From JBBQLG01 sp038327655 (GTDB lineage: Bacteria > Bacteroidota > Bacteroidia > Cytophagales > Spirosomataceae), in assembly GCA_038327655.1 (NCBI GenBank), contig JBBQLG010000002.1:1-64000 (forward strand): DNA of 64,000 bases, written 5' to 3'. The stretch's first letter is position 1; each line of letters begins with the position of its first letter. The notes under the pieces were generated by a model. The model was not told the origin of the DNA and did not search any database. It saw only the letters and a program-made list of their open reading frames with translations. Position numbers and translations under genes: made by a program. Of this stretch, positions 18,509 to 26,587 are shown piece after piece.

Positions 18509-19051
18509 ATGGCAGTATCTACGGTTGCATTCCGGTACGCAAAATCGCTGATCGACCTGGCTCAGGAGCAAGGCCTGGTCGAGACGATGTACAACGATAT
18601 GCGTTTTTTTAAGTCGACGGTGAGCCAAAGCCGCGGCCTGATGCTGTTGCTCAAGAATCCTATTGTCCGCACGGATCGCAAGTACGCGGTGCTGCAACAG
18701 GTGTTTGGTCCGCACATCAACCCGATTTCGATGTCGTTCCTGAACATTATCACGAAGAAAAATCGGGAGTCGATTATGGACGCCATCGCCGAAGAATACA
18801 TTCGGCTCTACGATGAGATGAAAGGCGTTGAGCGAGCCACCGTGACCACCACTACACCGCTGACCGACGAGCAACGCGCCCAGTTTAAGGCGATGGTGAC
18901 GAAAACAGTAGGGGGGAAGTCGGTCGAACTGGAGGAACGTATTGATCCGAAACTTATTGGCGGCTACATCCTCCGCACGGGCGACCAGCAAATCGACGCG
19001 TCGCTGCGCAACAAACTGAACGAAATCCGAATGGGTCTGCTAAATAATTAA
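18509..19051 (+). CDS. atpH: F0F1 ATP synthase subunit delta
   Basis: A 180-residue soluble stator subunit that joins F1 alpha to the b subunit. Typical segments are VAFRYAKSLIDLAQEQGLVE at the start, a helical bundle, and the C-terminal DPKLIGGYILRTGDQQIDASLRNKL. It is the last ATP synthase gene here: a terminator follows, and the alpha, gamma, beta and epsilon genes are not in the window. Confidence 0.95.
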   Translation: MAVSTVAFRYAKSLIDLAQEQGLVETMYNDMRFFKSTVSQSRGLMLLLKNPIVRTDRKYAVLQQVFGPHINPISMSFLNIITKKNRESIMDAIAEEYIRLYDEMKGVERATVTTTTPLTDEQRAQFKAMVTKTVGGKSVELEERIDPKLIGGYILRTGDQQIDASLRNKLNEIRMGLLNN

Positions 19052-19071
19052 GCATCCCCGTCGACTTTATG

Positions 19072-19108
19072 AAAGCGGCCAATCCTGAAAAGGGTTAGCC
19101 GCTTTTTT
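19072..19108 (+). terminator. Terminator after atpH
   Basis: AAAGCGGC (19072-19079) pairs with GCCGCTTT (19098-19105), with wobble pairing further inside, followed by a T run. It closes the F0 operon. Confidence 0.8.
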
Positions 19109-19115
19109 ATTTAGA

Positions 19116-19163
19116 CAATACCCCCCACCGGCAGCGGCCGACCGTCCCTGGAGGGGGGTATTG
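19116..19163. repeat. Palindromic element with 11-bp arms
   Basis: CAATACCCCCC (19116-19126) and GGGGGGTATTG (19153-19163) are exact reverse complements. The interior CACCGGCAGCGGCCGACCG is GC-rich and partly self-pairing. It sits just past the atpH terminator and resembles a REP-type element. Confidence 0.6.
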
Positions 19164-19280
19164 CTACACTGTTGAAACGGGTGGCTGATAGGCTACTCTC
19201 CGCATTCTACTCCCAAAAACGACCGCTTAAAAAATAAATGGGCCAATTCGCGGCTAAAACTTGTTTCGAGAATTAAATAA

Positions 19281-19296
19281 TTAGATAATTGTCTAA
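19281..19296. promoter_or_regulatory. Candidate SdpR-type operator
   Basis: TTAGATAATTGTCTAA is a near-perfect palindrome (two mismatched positions, one on each side) 18 bases before the start of the ArsR/SdpR-like gene. AT-rich palindromes like this are typical ArsR-family binding sites, and SdpR-type regulators repress their own operon. Confidence 0.5.
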
Positions 19297-19314
19297 ATAT
19301 TTAAAACGACGTAC

Positions 19315-19632
19315 ATGAATACACTCATTAAAGCCTTGAATGACCCCACCCGGCGGCAAATGCTGGACCTGCTCCGGGAGCGGGACCTGACCGCCGGGGA
19401 AATTGCCGACTCGTTCGCCATGACCAAGCCCAGCATTTCGCACCACCTCGATTTACTCCGGCAGGCCGGTCTGGTCGAGTCGGTGAAACAAGGCCAGTTC
19501 GTTACCTACTCCCTGAACACGACCGTGCTGGACGAACTCTTAGTCTGGCTCATGAACCTGAATCCAACAACCGTATCCAAAACAACTTCTGAATCGAAAC
19601 AAGACCATGAAAAAGAACCTGATTTACAGTGA
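19315..19632 (+). CDS. sdpR: ArsR-family autorepressor, SdpR-like
   Basis: A 105-residue winged-helix regulator. The DNA-binding helices are TAGEIADSFAMTKPSISHHLDLLRQAGLV, with the wing VKQGQFVTYSLN. The Cys/His metal-binding pattern of metal-sensing ArsR proteins is absent, as in SdpR, which senses through its membrane partner SdpI. The next gene encodes an SdpI-like protein and overlaps this one by 26 bases, so the two are translationally coupled. A palindrome at 19281-19296 is the likely self-operator. The symbol follows the B. subtilis pair; the function is inferred from family and context. Confidence 0.8.
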   Translation: MNTLIKALNDPTRRQMLDLLRERDLTAGEIADSFAMTKPSISHHLDLLRQAGLVESVKQGQFVTYSLNTTVLDELLVWLMNLNPTTVSKTTSESKQDHEKEPDLQ

Positions 19633-20266
19633 GGCTACTATGATTGCCATCCTGTGTCTGCCGTTTGCTTATCTACTTTTCATCTGGAGTGAACTGCCCG
19701 CCAGCATTCCCGGCCATTACGGCCCCGGTGGCCGACCCGACCGGTATAATGCCAAAGAAGTGTTGCTGGCGGTGCTGGTCGGCGGTTCGGTGCTGATGTA
19801 CGCCCTGCGTTATCTTCCGCATTTCGATCCCAAAGGCAATCTGTTGGGGGCCAACTTCGTCAAAATTCGGTGGCTGATTGTCGCGTTCTGGTCGGCGTTT
19901 GTTGGCTGGTTCTGGTACATCTCGCTGCACGGCACAACGCCCGATTCGCTGCTGACAACGGTCCTGGTTGGTTCTAACCTCCTGCTGGCGGGTATCGGAA
20001 ACCTGATGTACACACTTAAACCAAGTTTTTTTGTCGGTATCCGGACGCCGTGGACCCTTAGCAACGATACCGTCTGGCGCAAAACGCATCACCTCGCAGG
20101 ATGGCTTTTGGTAGCGGGTGGACTGATGGGAGCGGTACTGGCGTGGCTGTTGCCGACCGCCCTGAAAATGCCCGTTTCGCTGAGCTTGATTACCGCGCTG
20201 GTACTGATTCCGGTCGGGTATTCGTACTGGGTGTACCGTCAGCAAAATTCAACCACCACCAACTAA
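19607..20266 (+). CDS. sdpI: SdpI-family membrane protein
   Basis: A 219-residue integral membrane protein with about six hydrophobic helices. The N-terminal half has the DUF1648 pattern (LPASIPGHYGPGGRPDRYNAK) and the C-terminal half the SdpI pattern (FFVGIRTPWTLSNDTVWRKTHHLAGWLL). In B. subtilis SdpI gives immunity to the killing peptide SdpC and sequesters SdpR at the membrane. No SdpC-like toxin gene is visible nearby, so in this organism it may serve only as an envelope signal sensor. Confidence 0.85.
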   Translation: MKKNLIYSEATMIAILCLPFAYLLFIWSELPASIPGHYGPGGRPDRYNAKEVLLAVLVGGSVLMYALRYLPHFDPKGNLLGANFVKIRWLIVAFWSAFVGWFWYISLHGTTPDSLLTTVLVGSNLLLAGIGNLMYTLKPSFFVGIRTPWTLSNDTVWRKTHHLAGWLLVAGGLMGAVLAWLLPTALKMPVSLSLITALVLIPVGYSYWVYRQQNSTTTN

Positions 20267-20279
20267 CTATCTTTCAGCG

Positions 20280-21227
20280 ATGAAAACGATTATACTCAGC
20301 TTATTAGCCCTTACACTGACTGTATTGGCTAAGGCACAATCCGTGGGTGACACCGTTCGGATACAAACGCCCGACCTGGTCCTAAGAGGAACACTGACGG
20401 TTCCGGCCAATCAGCGTTCGCCCATGCCCGTTGTTTTATTGATTGCCGGATCGGGCCCTACCGATCGGGATGGGAACAGCAAGCCAACGCTCAATGGGAA
20501 CACCTACCGTCAGTTAGCCGACAGTCTGCTAAAACGGGGCATTGCTGTACTGCGCTACGACAAGCGGGGCGTGGGAGCCAGTAAAGTAACGGATCGGACG
20601 TTGCTGAACCGCTCGTTCGACGATGCGATGCAGGATGCCGTCGCCTGTGTTCGCTTTCTACAGGCCGATAAACGCTTCGCAACGGTAATCGTGGCGGGCC
20701 ACAGCGAAGGATCACTGCTGGGTATGCTGGCGGCTCAGGAAACCAAAGCCAACGGATTTATCTCCGTGGCGGGAGCCGGGCGGAACATCGCCGAGGTAAT
20801 TAAAGTGCAGATGAAAGACTATCCTGACTCACTCCGTACGGTTGCCTATCATGATCTGGATAGTTTGCGGGCGGGCCAGTCGCTGAAGAAGCCACCAGTG
20901 GCCCTGATGCAGGTTTTTCACCCCAAACTTCAACCGTATCTGATCTCCTGGATGAAATATGACCCGGCTGCTGTGCTGAAAGCCTACGCCGGCCCGGTGC
21001 TGATTGTTCAGGGCAAACACGACATACAGGTAGCTGTGAGTGAGGCTGAATTACTGAAAGCCGCCCGTCCCGATGCCGGTTATGTCGTATTCGGGGAGAT
21101 GAGCCACATGCTGAAAAACGGACCCGAAGACCGGATGGCCAACTTTGCGACATACAGCCAGCCTGATCTGCCGCTTACGCCCGGTCTGGCAGAGACCATT
21201 GCCACGTTTGCCAAAAAAGTACGCTGA
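20280..21227 (+). CDS. Secreted alpha/beta hydrolase
   Basis: A 315-residue alpha/beta-hydrolase with an N-terminal signal peptide (cut near AKAQS). The oxyanion segment is LLIAGSGPTDRDGNS, the nucleophile elbow is AGHSEGSLLG with Ser as the nucleophile, and likely acid and His residues lie in VQGKHDIQV and GEMSHMLKNG. It resembles the periplasmic or surface esterase/peptidase group of Bacteroidota. It begins 13 bases after sdpI, so it is probably the third gene of the sdpR operon. Substrate unknown. Confidence 0.82.
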   Translation: MKTIILSLLALTLTVLAKAQSVGDTVRIQTPDLVLRGTLTVPANQRSPMPVVLLIAGSGPTDRDGNSKPTLNGNTYRQLADSLLKRGIAVLRYDKRGVGASKVTDRTLLNRSFDDAMQDAVACVRFLQADKRFATVIVAGHSEGSLLGMLAAQETKANGFISVAGAGRNIAEVIKVQMKDYPDSLRTVAYHDLDSLRAGQSLKKPPVALMQVFHPKLQPYLISWMKYDPAAVLKAYAGPVLIVQGKHDIQVAVSEAELLKAARPDAGYVVFGEMSHMLKNGPEDRMANFATYSQPDLPLTPGLAETIATFAKKVR

Positions 21228-21869
21228 TCAATTGGCCGAGTAATGTTGCAGGTACGTCACTAACCGCTCAAAATTGAGTTGCTCGTAGGGGTTCTGCGTT
21301 TGGCGGAGCAATCCGTGTCGGTAGCTGTCGGTCAGGCCCGTAAAGTGGGGATTGTGGTTCAGCCGGGCGACGATCAACCCTTTGTAGCACCGGTGAATCT
21401 GGTTATATACGAACCGGGACGGCTGATGGGGAAACTGGTTGAACACCTGGTCGAGGGCCGACAGCGTACTGGTTTGTTCTAAAAACGCGAAGCCATCGCT
21501 ATCGAAAAACGCCTTGATTTCGTCGCAGATCAGTGCCAACTCGTCTAAGTTGGCCACTTTGTACCGGAAATACGGCTGGTCGGTAAACTTGCCGATGGAG
21601 ACGATGACCGTATTGGCATCGGGGCGGAAATCGGCGAGGTTGTTGAGAAACTGCTGCGCAATCTGCTCGATCTGTTCGTTACGGCAACCGAAGTTAATCT
21701 CCAGCCACGTTTCGGAGCCGTAGTAAGCAGGGGAGAGAATGACGTTCTGAAAGCCGGTCGCCGTTGTTTTGCGGTACTGTTTTTTATCCGTCAGCAACGT
21801 GTACCCATGCCCGACGAAATAATCGTTGAGCAGGCGGTAGAGACTGGTTTCAAACGGCGTAAGAATCAT
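21228..21869 (-). CDS. Hypothetical protein
   Basis: A 213-residue soluble protein of unknown function. It has no signal peptide, membrane helix or recognised catalytic motif. The sequence has ordinary mixed alpha/beta character with several aromatic-rich parts (FQNVILSPAYYGSETWLEIN, PYFRYKVANLDELALI). Codon use is like its neighbours. It converges end to end with the hydrolase gene, with no bases between the two stops. Confidence 0.65.
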   Translation of the reverse strand: MILTPFETSLYRLLNDYFVGHGYTLLTDKKQYRKTTATGFQNVILSPAYYGSETWLEINFGCRNEQIEQIAQQFLNNLADFRPDANTVIVSIGKFTDQPYFRYKVANLDELALICDEIKAFFDSDGFAFLEQTSTLSALDQVFNQFPHQPSRFVYNQIHRCYKGLIVARLNHNPHFTGLTDSYRHGLLRQTQNPYEQLNFERLVTYLQHYSAN

Positions 21870-22006
21870 TCGCAGGTATGGTGGGAGAAGCAGCAGACAA
21901 AAGTACCTATGCGATTAACCATTCGTTCCTGAATAAGTTTCTGGCGAACTTTTCCGGGCGACAGGCGTTATAACCCTCGCTACCGGGTGCAAACGGGGTA
22001 GTTTCT

Positions 22007-22375
22007 GGGGACGACCGGAATTGACAGCTGGCTGGAATTGCGGGTAAGCAGGTCGGGAGTTGGGGGTATTTCCTGTACAACAAACCTCCAAACAATAACA
22101 GGCGAGTATAACTACGCCATGGCTGCCTAATCCGGAGGATTAAGTAATAGCCATCGTCTCCCCGACCTACGTGCTGCTGGTTGGATCAGGGGGCGTCGAC
22201 ACGCAGCGCTGGTTGAGTCTATGGTGTTAACTACTCAACGAGACACAAGCACCTACGGTTGAGGGACGGCCTGACGCGAGCCTGCCCAATACCCGACAAT
22301 CAAAATCGCGGCTAAACCTGTAGAAAGCACGTCGGTTTCCCGGACTGGACGAGAGTTCGAATCTCTCCGTCTCCA
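22007..22375 (+). ncRNA. ssrA: Transfer-messenger RNA (tmRNA)
   Basis: tmRNA rescues stalled ribosomes and adds a degradation tag. The 5' end GGGGACG pairs with CGTCTCC near the 3' end (one G-U) to form the tRNA-like acceptor stem, and GAGAGTTCGAATCTCTC makes the T arm. The tag frame at 22101-22130 reads GEYNYAMAA followed by a stop, close to known Bacteroidota tags. The 3' CCA is not fully encoded (genome reads ACA). A strong terminator follows. Exact ends are set by pairing and are good to within a few bases. Confidence 0.93.
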
Positions 22376-22384
22376 CAGTAAAAA

Positions 22385-22420
22385 AATCCCCGCAAGCAGC
22401 TGCTTGCGGGGATTTTCTTT
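22385..22420 (+). terminator. Terminator of ssrA
   Basis: Bases 22385-22414 form a perfect 15+15 palindrome (arms AATCCCCGCAAGCAG and its complement) followed by a T-rich stretch. It begins 10 bases after the tmRNA. Confidence 0.9.
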
Positions 22421-22682
22421 GCCGTAGATTCAACATACGAGTTCTTTAGTTGGAAACGTGAAGGCGTAACCGCTCTTTGTTGTGTAAAAGAAAAGGTGGT
22501 TACAAATTTTACCGAGTTTTTCGCTCGCCTTGGTATCATACGCAGTCAGGTCCGTTGACATGAAAAATGGATACTTCACAATTATGCAGAGTCGCCTTTT
22601 GCTATCATAGGACGAAAGGTCTTCATTGCATTATCTTTAGCACTAAGTCGTAAGTTTAGACTTTTATATAAATTATAAAAGC
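22421..22682. other. AT-rich gap between ssrA and the Lit-like gene
   Basis: No gene is seen. The base composition changes from that of the chromosome to clearly AT-rich here. Sequence such as TTATATAAATTATAAA just before the next start may be its promoter, but no clean TAnnTTTG box is present. No copy of the tmRNA 3' end was found. Confidence 0.4.
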
Positions 22683-23711
22683 ATGTATAGGTGGGAAGAT
22701 GCAGTTTTGACATCGCAAAAATTAATTGAGCAGACTTTGTTTCCTTATCTGACACACTATAGCAACCACCTATTACCAGGTCAAAACTTAATGTTAGTCG
22801 TTGAGGAAAAACCAATTGTTAGGGCCTTCGCGACCAGAGAGGTAATTAATGATGTTGACGGCTATAGTATTCATATTACTCTTGGTACATTACATATGAT
22901 TCACGATTTTTTATGGGTTTTCTTGTCAGATGAGGATCTATTCGACAGTATCGGGACGAGTTCTTGTCTCATGAAAATGTATACTATGAAAATGACTAAT
23001 TACGAAGATTTAATTAAAAATCTTTCAGAAAATCCGGTTTCAGTATTTGATGAGGAGCGCAAGGAATTATTATATTTTTTGTTTGTAATTCTCGGTAAAT
23101 TTATTTGCCTTCATGAATTTCATCACATAAAAAATGGTCATGTGGATTACATAACGGAGCAGAATTTATCTGGAGACAGCGTACCTAGCCTTGATTATCA
23201 AACATTAGAGATGGATGCAGACGCATGTTCAATTTGTGACCTTTATGATGAGTACATTAGAAGAGTAAATGGTCATGATCCTCAAATACCGATTCAACTC
23301 AGAAGTCATGACAAAATAGTCTACGTATTAGGGTTCTGTAAGTTATTGATGTTGACCTCGTTTAGACCGTTTAGCATGGACATTGACATGGCAACTAAAT
23401 CAACACATCCTTATGCTTTCTTAAGGTTTGATATGATGATGGCTACTATTGCTACTAAATTGCACAGCCTTTCAATGACAGATGACAATGTACAAAGTGC
23501 TCTTAATCAATTAAGTGCTTCACTAGTAAATTTCTACGCAACTCATTATAAAGTTGTTGAAGAGCAAGAGTTCGGTGATGTTATTTGGAGCGTAGACAAT
23601 CCAGAAGAATTTAATAAGTTAGTAATGGGGGTAGGCTGGAATTGGAATAAACTGAGACCTAAACTGGAACGATATGCGTTTGGTGATCTTCCTGCATTAT
23701 TTGAAGGATAA
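22683..23711 (+). CDS. HExxH metalloprotease resembling phage-exclusion protein Lit
   Basis: A 342-residue soluble protein, far more AT-rich than its neighbours. It has a gluzincin zinc site: HEFHHIKNGH at residues 144-153, with Glu176 in LEMDADAC as the likely third ligand. The order matches what is known of Lit (Peptidase U49), the E. coli protease that cuts EF-Tu when it detects a T4 Gol peptide: an N-terminal strand region (LMLVVEEKPIVRAFATR), then HITLGTLHMIHDFLWVF, which resembles Lit's pre-catalytic helix, then the HExxH helix and an ExxxD motif. Overall identity is clearly low, so the Lit link is inference. It stands alone directly after ssrA, a classic integration site. Confidence 0.55.
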   Translation: MYRWEDAVLTSQKLIEQTLFPYLTHYSNHLLPGQNLMLVVEEKPIVRAFATREVINDVDGYSIHITLGTLHMIHDFLWVFLSDEDLFDSIGTSSCLMKMYTMKMTNYEDLIKNLSENPVSVFDEERKELLYFLFVILGKFICLHEFHHIKNGHVDYITEQNLSGDSVPSLDYQTLEMDADACSICDLYDEYIRRVNGHDPQIPIQLRSHDKIVYVLGFCKLLMLTSFRPFSMDIDMATKSTHPYAFLRFDMMMATIATKLHSLSMTDDNVQSALNQLSASLVNFYATHYKVVEEQEFGDVIWSVDNPEEFNKLVMGVGWNWNKLRPKLERYAFGDLPALFEG

Positions 23712-23744
23712 ATTATAATTAAATTTGTATGAATTTCTGCAATA

Positions 23745-23774
23745 CCGTCCGGCGTTTCTACCGGGCGGCTTTAT
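23745..23774 (+). terminator. Terminator after the Lit-like gene
   Basis: CCGTCCGG (23745-23752) pairs with CCGGGCGG (23761-23768), one G-U pair, followed by CTTTAT. A weak to moderate hairpin that also marks the return to chromosome-like composition. Confidence 0.55.
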
Positions 23775-23858
23775 AGTGACTTAATATTCCTCAATTAAAC
23801 AAACTCGACTCACTCCAGTCACTGATGGCGTTCATCCGCATGTGTCGGGTTGCTTTCC

Positions 23859-24395
23859 CTACTTCACTTTTACAATCTCCCCGTAGTAGTTCATGAACAG
23901 CCGGTAATCCTTCGTTTTTTTGCTGACGGGATCAAGCAAGCGCATTGTCACGAAAAAGTAGCGCTCGCTGTTGAAGGTGGGCGTGTACGTGGCACTCTGT
24001 AGCACCGACCGGCCAATGGCTTCCCCGTCTTTGCTGAAATACGCAATATCTTCTTTCACCAGCGTCCGCTTGAAGGCCTGCCGGTCCGCCTTTTTTGTGG
24101 CCAGCACGGTAAGGGTATTGTTGTAGTAGCAGCCGTCGGCGGTGGGCACGGTGGTCGTGTCCTGATTCAGGGTAAGCGTGAACGTCAGTGGTTTCGCCGA
24201 TTCTTTGTACACGAGCGGTTTGCCCAGCTTGTCGGCATCGGCCACCGACCGGCAGTTTTTGGGTTTGACTGCTGCCGCTACAGTCGGTTCAGTAGCGGCA
24301 GCAGGCGGGGATTGCGCGTTGTCTTTGGCGGTTTCGGTACGACCACAGGCAACCAGAAAGCCGGTTAGGAGGAGCAGGGAACAGACGTTTTTCAT
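23859..24395 (-). CDS. Hypothetical lipoprotein
   Basis: A 178-residue predicted lipoprotein. The signal peptide MKNVCSLLLLTGFLVAC ends in a lipobox with the lipidated Cys at residue 17, then an Ala/Thr/Pro-rich linker and a beta-rich domain of about 130 residues (TFTLTLNQDTTTVPTADGCY, RYFFVTMRLLDPVSKKTKDY). No family is recognised. The ATG at 24395 was chosen because it starts the signal peptide. It lies next to the M13 peptidase gene on the same strand. Confidence 0.65.
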   Translation of the reverse strand: MKNVCSLLLLTGFLVACGRTETAKDNAQSPPAAATEPTVAAAVKPKNCRSVADADKLGKPLVYKESAKPLTFTLTLNQDTTTVPTADGCYYNNTLTVLATKKADRQAFKRTLVKEDIAYFSKDGEAIGRSVLQSATYTPTFNSERYFFVTMRLLDPVSKKTKDYRLFMNYYGEIVKVK

Positions 24396-24479
24396 AGGGC
24401 AAATGTCGCATTTATCCCGCAACTGAGTAGACGGATAGTGCCTATTTTAAGGGGACGTGGGGGCGGACGTCGCTACGGC

Positions 24480-26531
24480 TTACCAGATTTTCACGCGCTT
24501 GGCCGGGTCGATCCACATGGCATCGCCCGGTTTGATGTTGAATGCCTCGTAGAATTCCGGCACGTCGGAAAACGGGCCGTTAACGCGCAGAAAGCCCGGT
24601 GCGTGTACGTCCGTAATGATCTGCTGCGCCAGCGACTCATCGCGCTGTTGCCCCAGCCAGCCCAGCGAGTACCCCAGAAAGAACCGCTGCACGGGCGTTA
24701 ATCCGTTAATGGGCTTGCCCGCTTTGTACTGCGCTGTCTTTTTGAAGGCGTCCAGTCCCAGCACGATGCCACCCAGATCGGCGATGTTTTCGCCCAGACA
24801 CGCCTTGCCATTCACGTGCAGACTGTCCAGTACGATGTAGTTGTTAAACTGATTCACCAGCACCTGCGCCCGGCGGGTAAATTTGGCCGAATCCTCCGGT
24901 GTCCACCAGGCTTTCAGATTGCCCTTCGCGTCGTATTGACGGCCCTGATCGTCGAAACCGTGTGTGATCTCATGCCCAATGGTCGAGGCTGCGGCATACC
25001 CATACACCACCGCGTCGTCAATGTATTCGTCGCGAATGCCGGGAATGATAAACTGGGCGGCTGGCAACGTAATTTCGTTGTTGGAGGGGCTGTAACTGGC
25101 ATTGTAGGTTTGCGGAGTCATGTTCCACTCGGTGTGGTCGACGGGCTTACCCAGTTTGTTGATGTTCATCAGGTACGACCAGTGGCGGGCGGTGAGCACG
25201 TTGGCCGCGTAGGACGTACGGTTGATGGTCAGTTTCGAGAAGTCCTTCCATTTGTCGGGGTAGCCTACCTTCGGGTGAATCGTGTTTAGCTTTACCAAAG
25301 CGGCCTGTTTGGTTTGTGGACTCATCCAGTCCAGGGCCGCAATGTGTTCGCGGTACGCCTGCTGAATGGCCTCTACCATGGTTGTGTAGCGGGATTTGGC
25401 TTTTGCCGGAAAATATTCCTGCACAAACAACTGGCCGAGCAGTTCGCCCATGATTCCGTTTTCCGTGTCCAATACCCGTTTCCAGCGCGGTAGCTGCTCT
25501 TTACGCCCCGACAGGACTGTTCCCGTAAAGCGGAAGTTTTCCTGATCGAACGCTTTGCTCAGGTAAGGCGCATAGGCCGCGAGCAGTTTCCAGCGTAGGT
25601 ACGCTTTCCAGTCGGCCACGGTAAACTGGGTGAGGTATTTATTTAAACCCGTATAAAACTCCGGCTGACCAACAATAATCGTGTCTATCTGAGCAATACC
25701 CATGTTGGTGAACACCGTATTCCACGAAAGAGCGGGCGTCAGTTTGTTCAGTGCCGCTACCGACATCTTGTTGTAGTTGCGGTAGGGATTGCGCATGTCT
25801 TCCAGCTTACGGCTGCTGTCGGCCAACGCTTTTTCAATGGCGAAAACCCGTTTAGCGGCTCCGGTTGCCTGTTCATCCGTGAAACCCGACAGCCGGAACA
25901 TGGTCGGCATGTACGTCTCGGCGTAGTCGGTGCGGATCTTGGTGGTGCGGCTGTCCGTTTTGAAATAATAGTCCCGGTTGGGTAACCCTAAACCCGTCTG
26001 ATTGAGGTGCAGGATCATTTTGGCACTGTTCTTATCGTCCTGCCCCACGTAGGAACCGATAAAGGCCCGAACCCCCATCGTACTCAGGTAAGCCGTAACG
26101 CTCAACACGCCGTTGAGATCGCTGATCTGCTCGATCCGGTCCAGGGGTTCCTTAATGGCTTTGATGCCCAATTTCTCGATGGTAACGGTGTCTAATCCGC
26201 TGTAGTAAAAATCGCCTATTTTCTGGGTACCCGTACCGGTGGGCGCGTTGGCCTTCAGGGCATCCTCATTAATTTTTTTCAGCCGCTCGCGAATGTCCTC
26301 CGTCACGACATTGCCAATGCCCCAACTGGAATACGCCGGTGGAATGGGGTTGTTTTTCAGCCAGGTGCCGTTGGCAAACCGGAAAAAGTCGGTACCGGGC
26401 GGCACAGATTTGTCCACGTTTTTAAAGACGGGATCGTTCGCAGCCGTTAGCTGAGCCGTAGCCGTCAGCGATGTACCGGCCAGGAGGGTCAGGAGACCAG
26501 CGATGAGTAAGTTGTTTTTACGGGTTTGCAT
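24480..26531 (-). CDS. M13-family metallopeptidase (PepO/neprilysin type)
   Basis: A 683-residue secreted zinc endopeptidase. The signal peptide ends near LTATAQ. The N-terminal M13 domain begins DKSVPPGTDFFRFANGTWLK, and the catalytic domain shows SNNEITLPAAQFI, GHEITHGFDDQGRQYDAKG (HExxH) and LGENIADLGGI (third zinc ligand Glu and the conserved Asp). It ends in the family-typical KRVKIW. The ATG at 26531 begins the signal peptide. A possible -7 box (minus strand TAAGTTTG, 26553-26560) is 22 bases upstream. Confidence 0.94.
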   Translation of the reverse strand: MQTRKNNLLIAGLLTLLAGTSLTATAQLTAANDPVFKNVDKSVPPGTDFFRFANGTWLKNNPIPPAYSSWGIGNVVTEDIRERLKKINEDALKANAPTGTGTQKIGDFYYSGLDTVTIEKLGIKAIKEPLDRIEQISDLNGVLSVTAYLSTMGVRAFIGSYVGQDDKNSAKMILHLNQTGLGLPNRDYYFKTDSRTTKIRTDYAETYMPTMFRLSGFTDEQATGAAKRVFAIEKALADSSRKLEDMRNPYRNYNKMSVAALNKLTPALSWNTVFTNMGIAQIDTIIVGQPEFYTGLNKYLTQFTVADWKAYLRWKLLAAYAPYLSKAFDQENFRFTGTVLSGRKEQLPRWKRVLDTENGIMGELLGQLFVQEYFPAKAKSRYTTMVEAIQQAYREHIAALDWMSPQTKQAALVKLNTIHPKVGYPDKWKDFSKLTINRTSYAANVLTARHWSYLMNINKLGKPVDHTEWNMTPQTYNASYSPSNNEITLPAAQFIIPGIRDEYIDDAVVYGYAAASTIGHEITHGFDDQGRQYDAKGNLKAWWTPEDSAKFTRRAQVLVNQFNNYIVLDSLHVNGKACLGENIADLGGIVLGLDAFKKTAQYKAGKPINGLTPVQRFFLGYSLGWLGQQRDESLAQQIITDVHAPGFLRVNGPFSDVPEFYEAFNIKPGDAMWIDPAKRVKIW

Positions 26532-26587
26532 GGGGTGTATGTTAACAGGGATCAAACTTAACAAAAGAATGCACAGGGGACCCTGCT

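Noticed and set aside
22376..23860. An attR copy of the tmRNA 3' end
   Set aside because: I looked for the T-arm and acceptor-stem sequence downstream of the Lit-like gene and found none, so integration is only inferred from place and composition.
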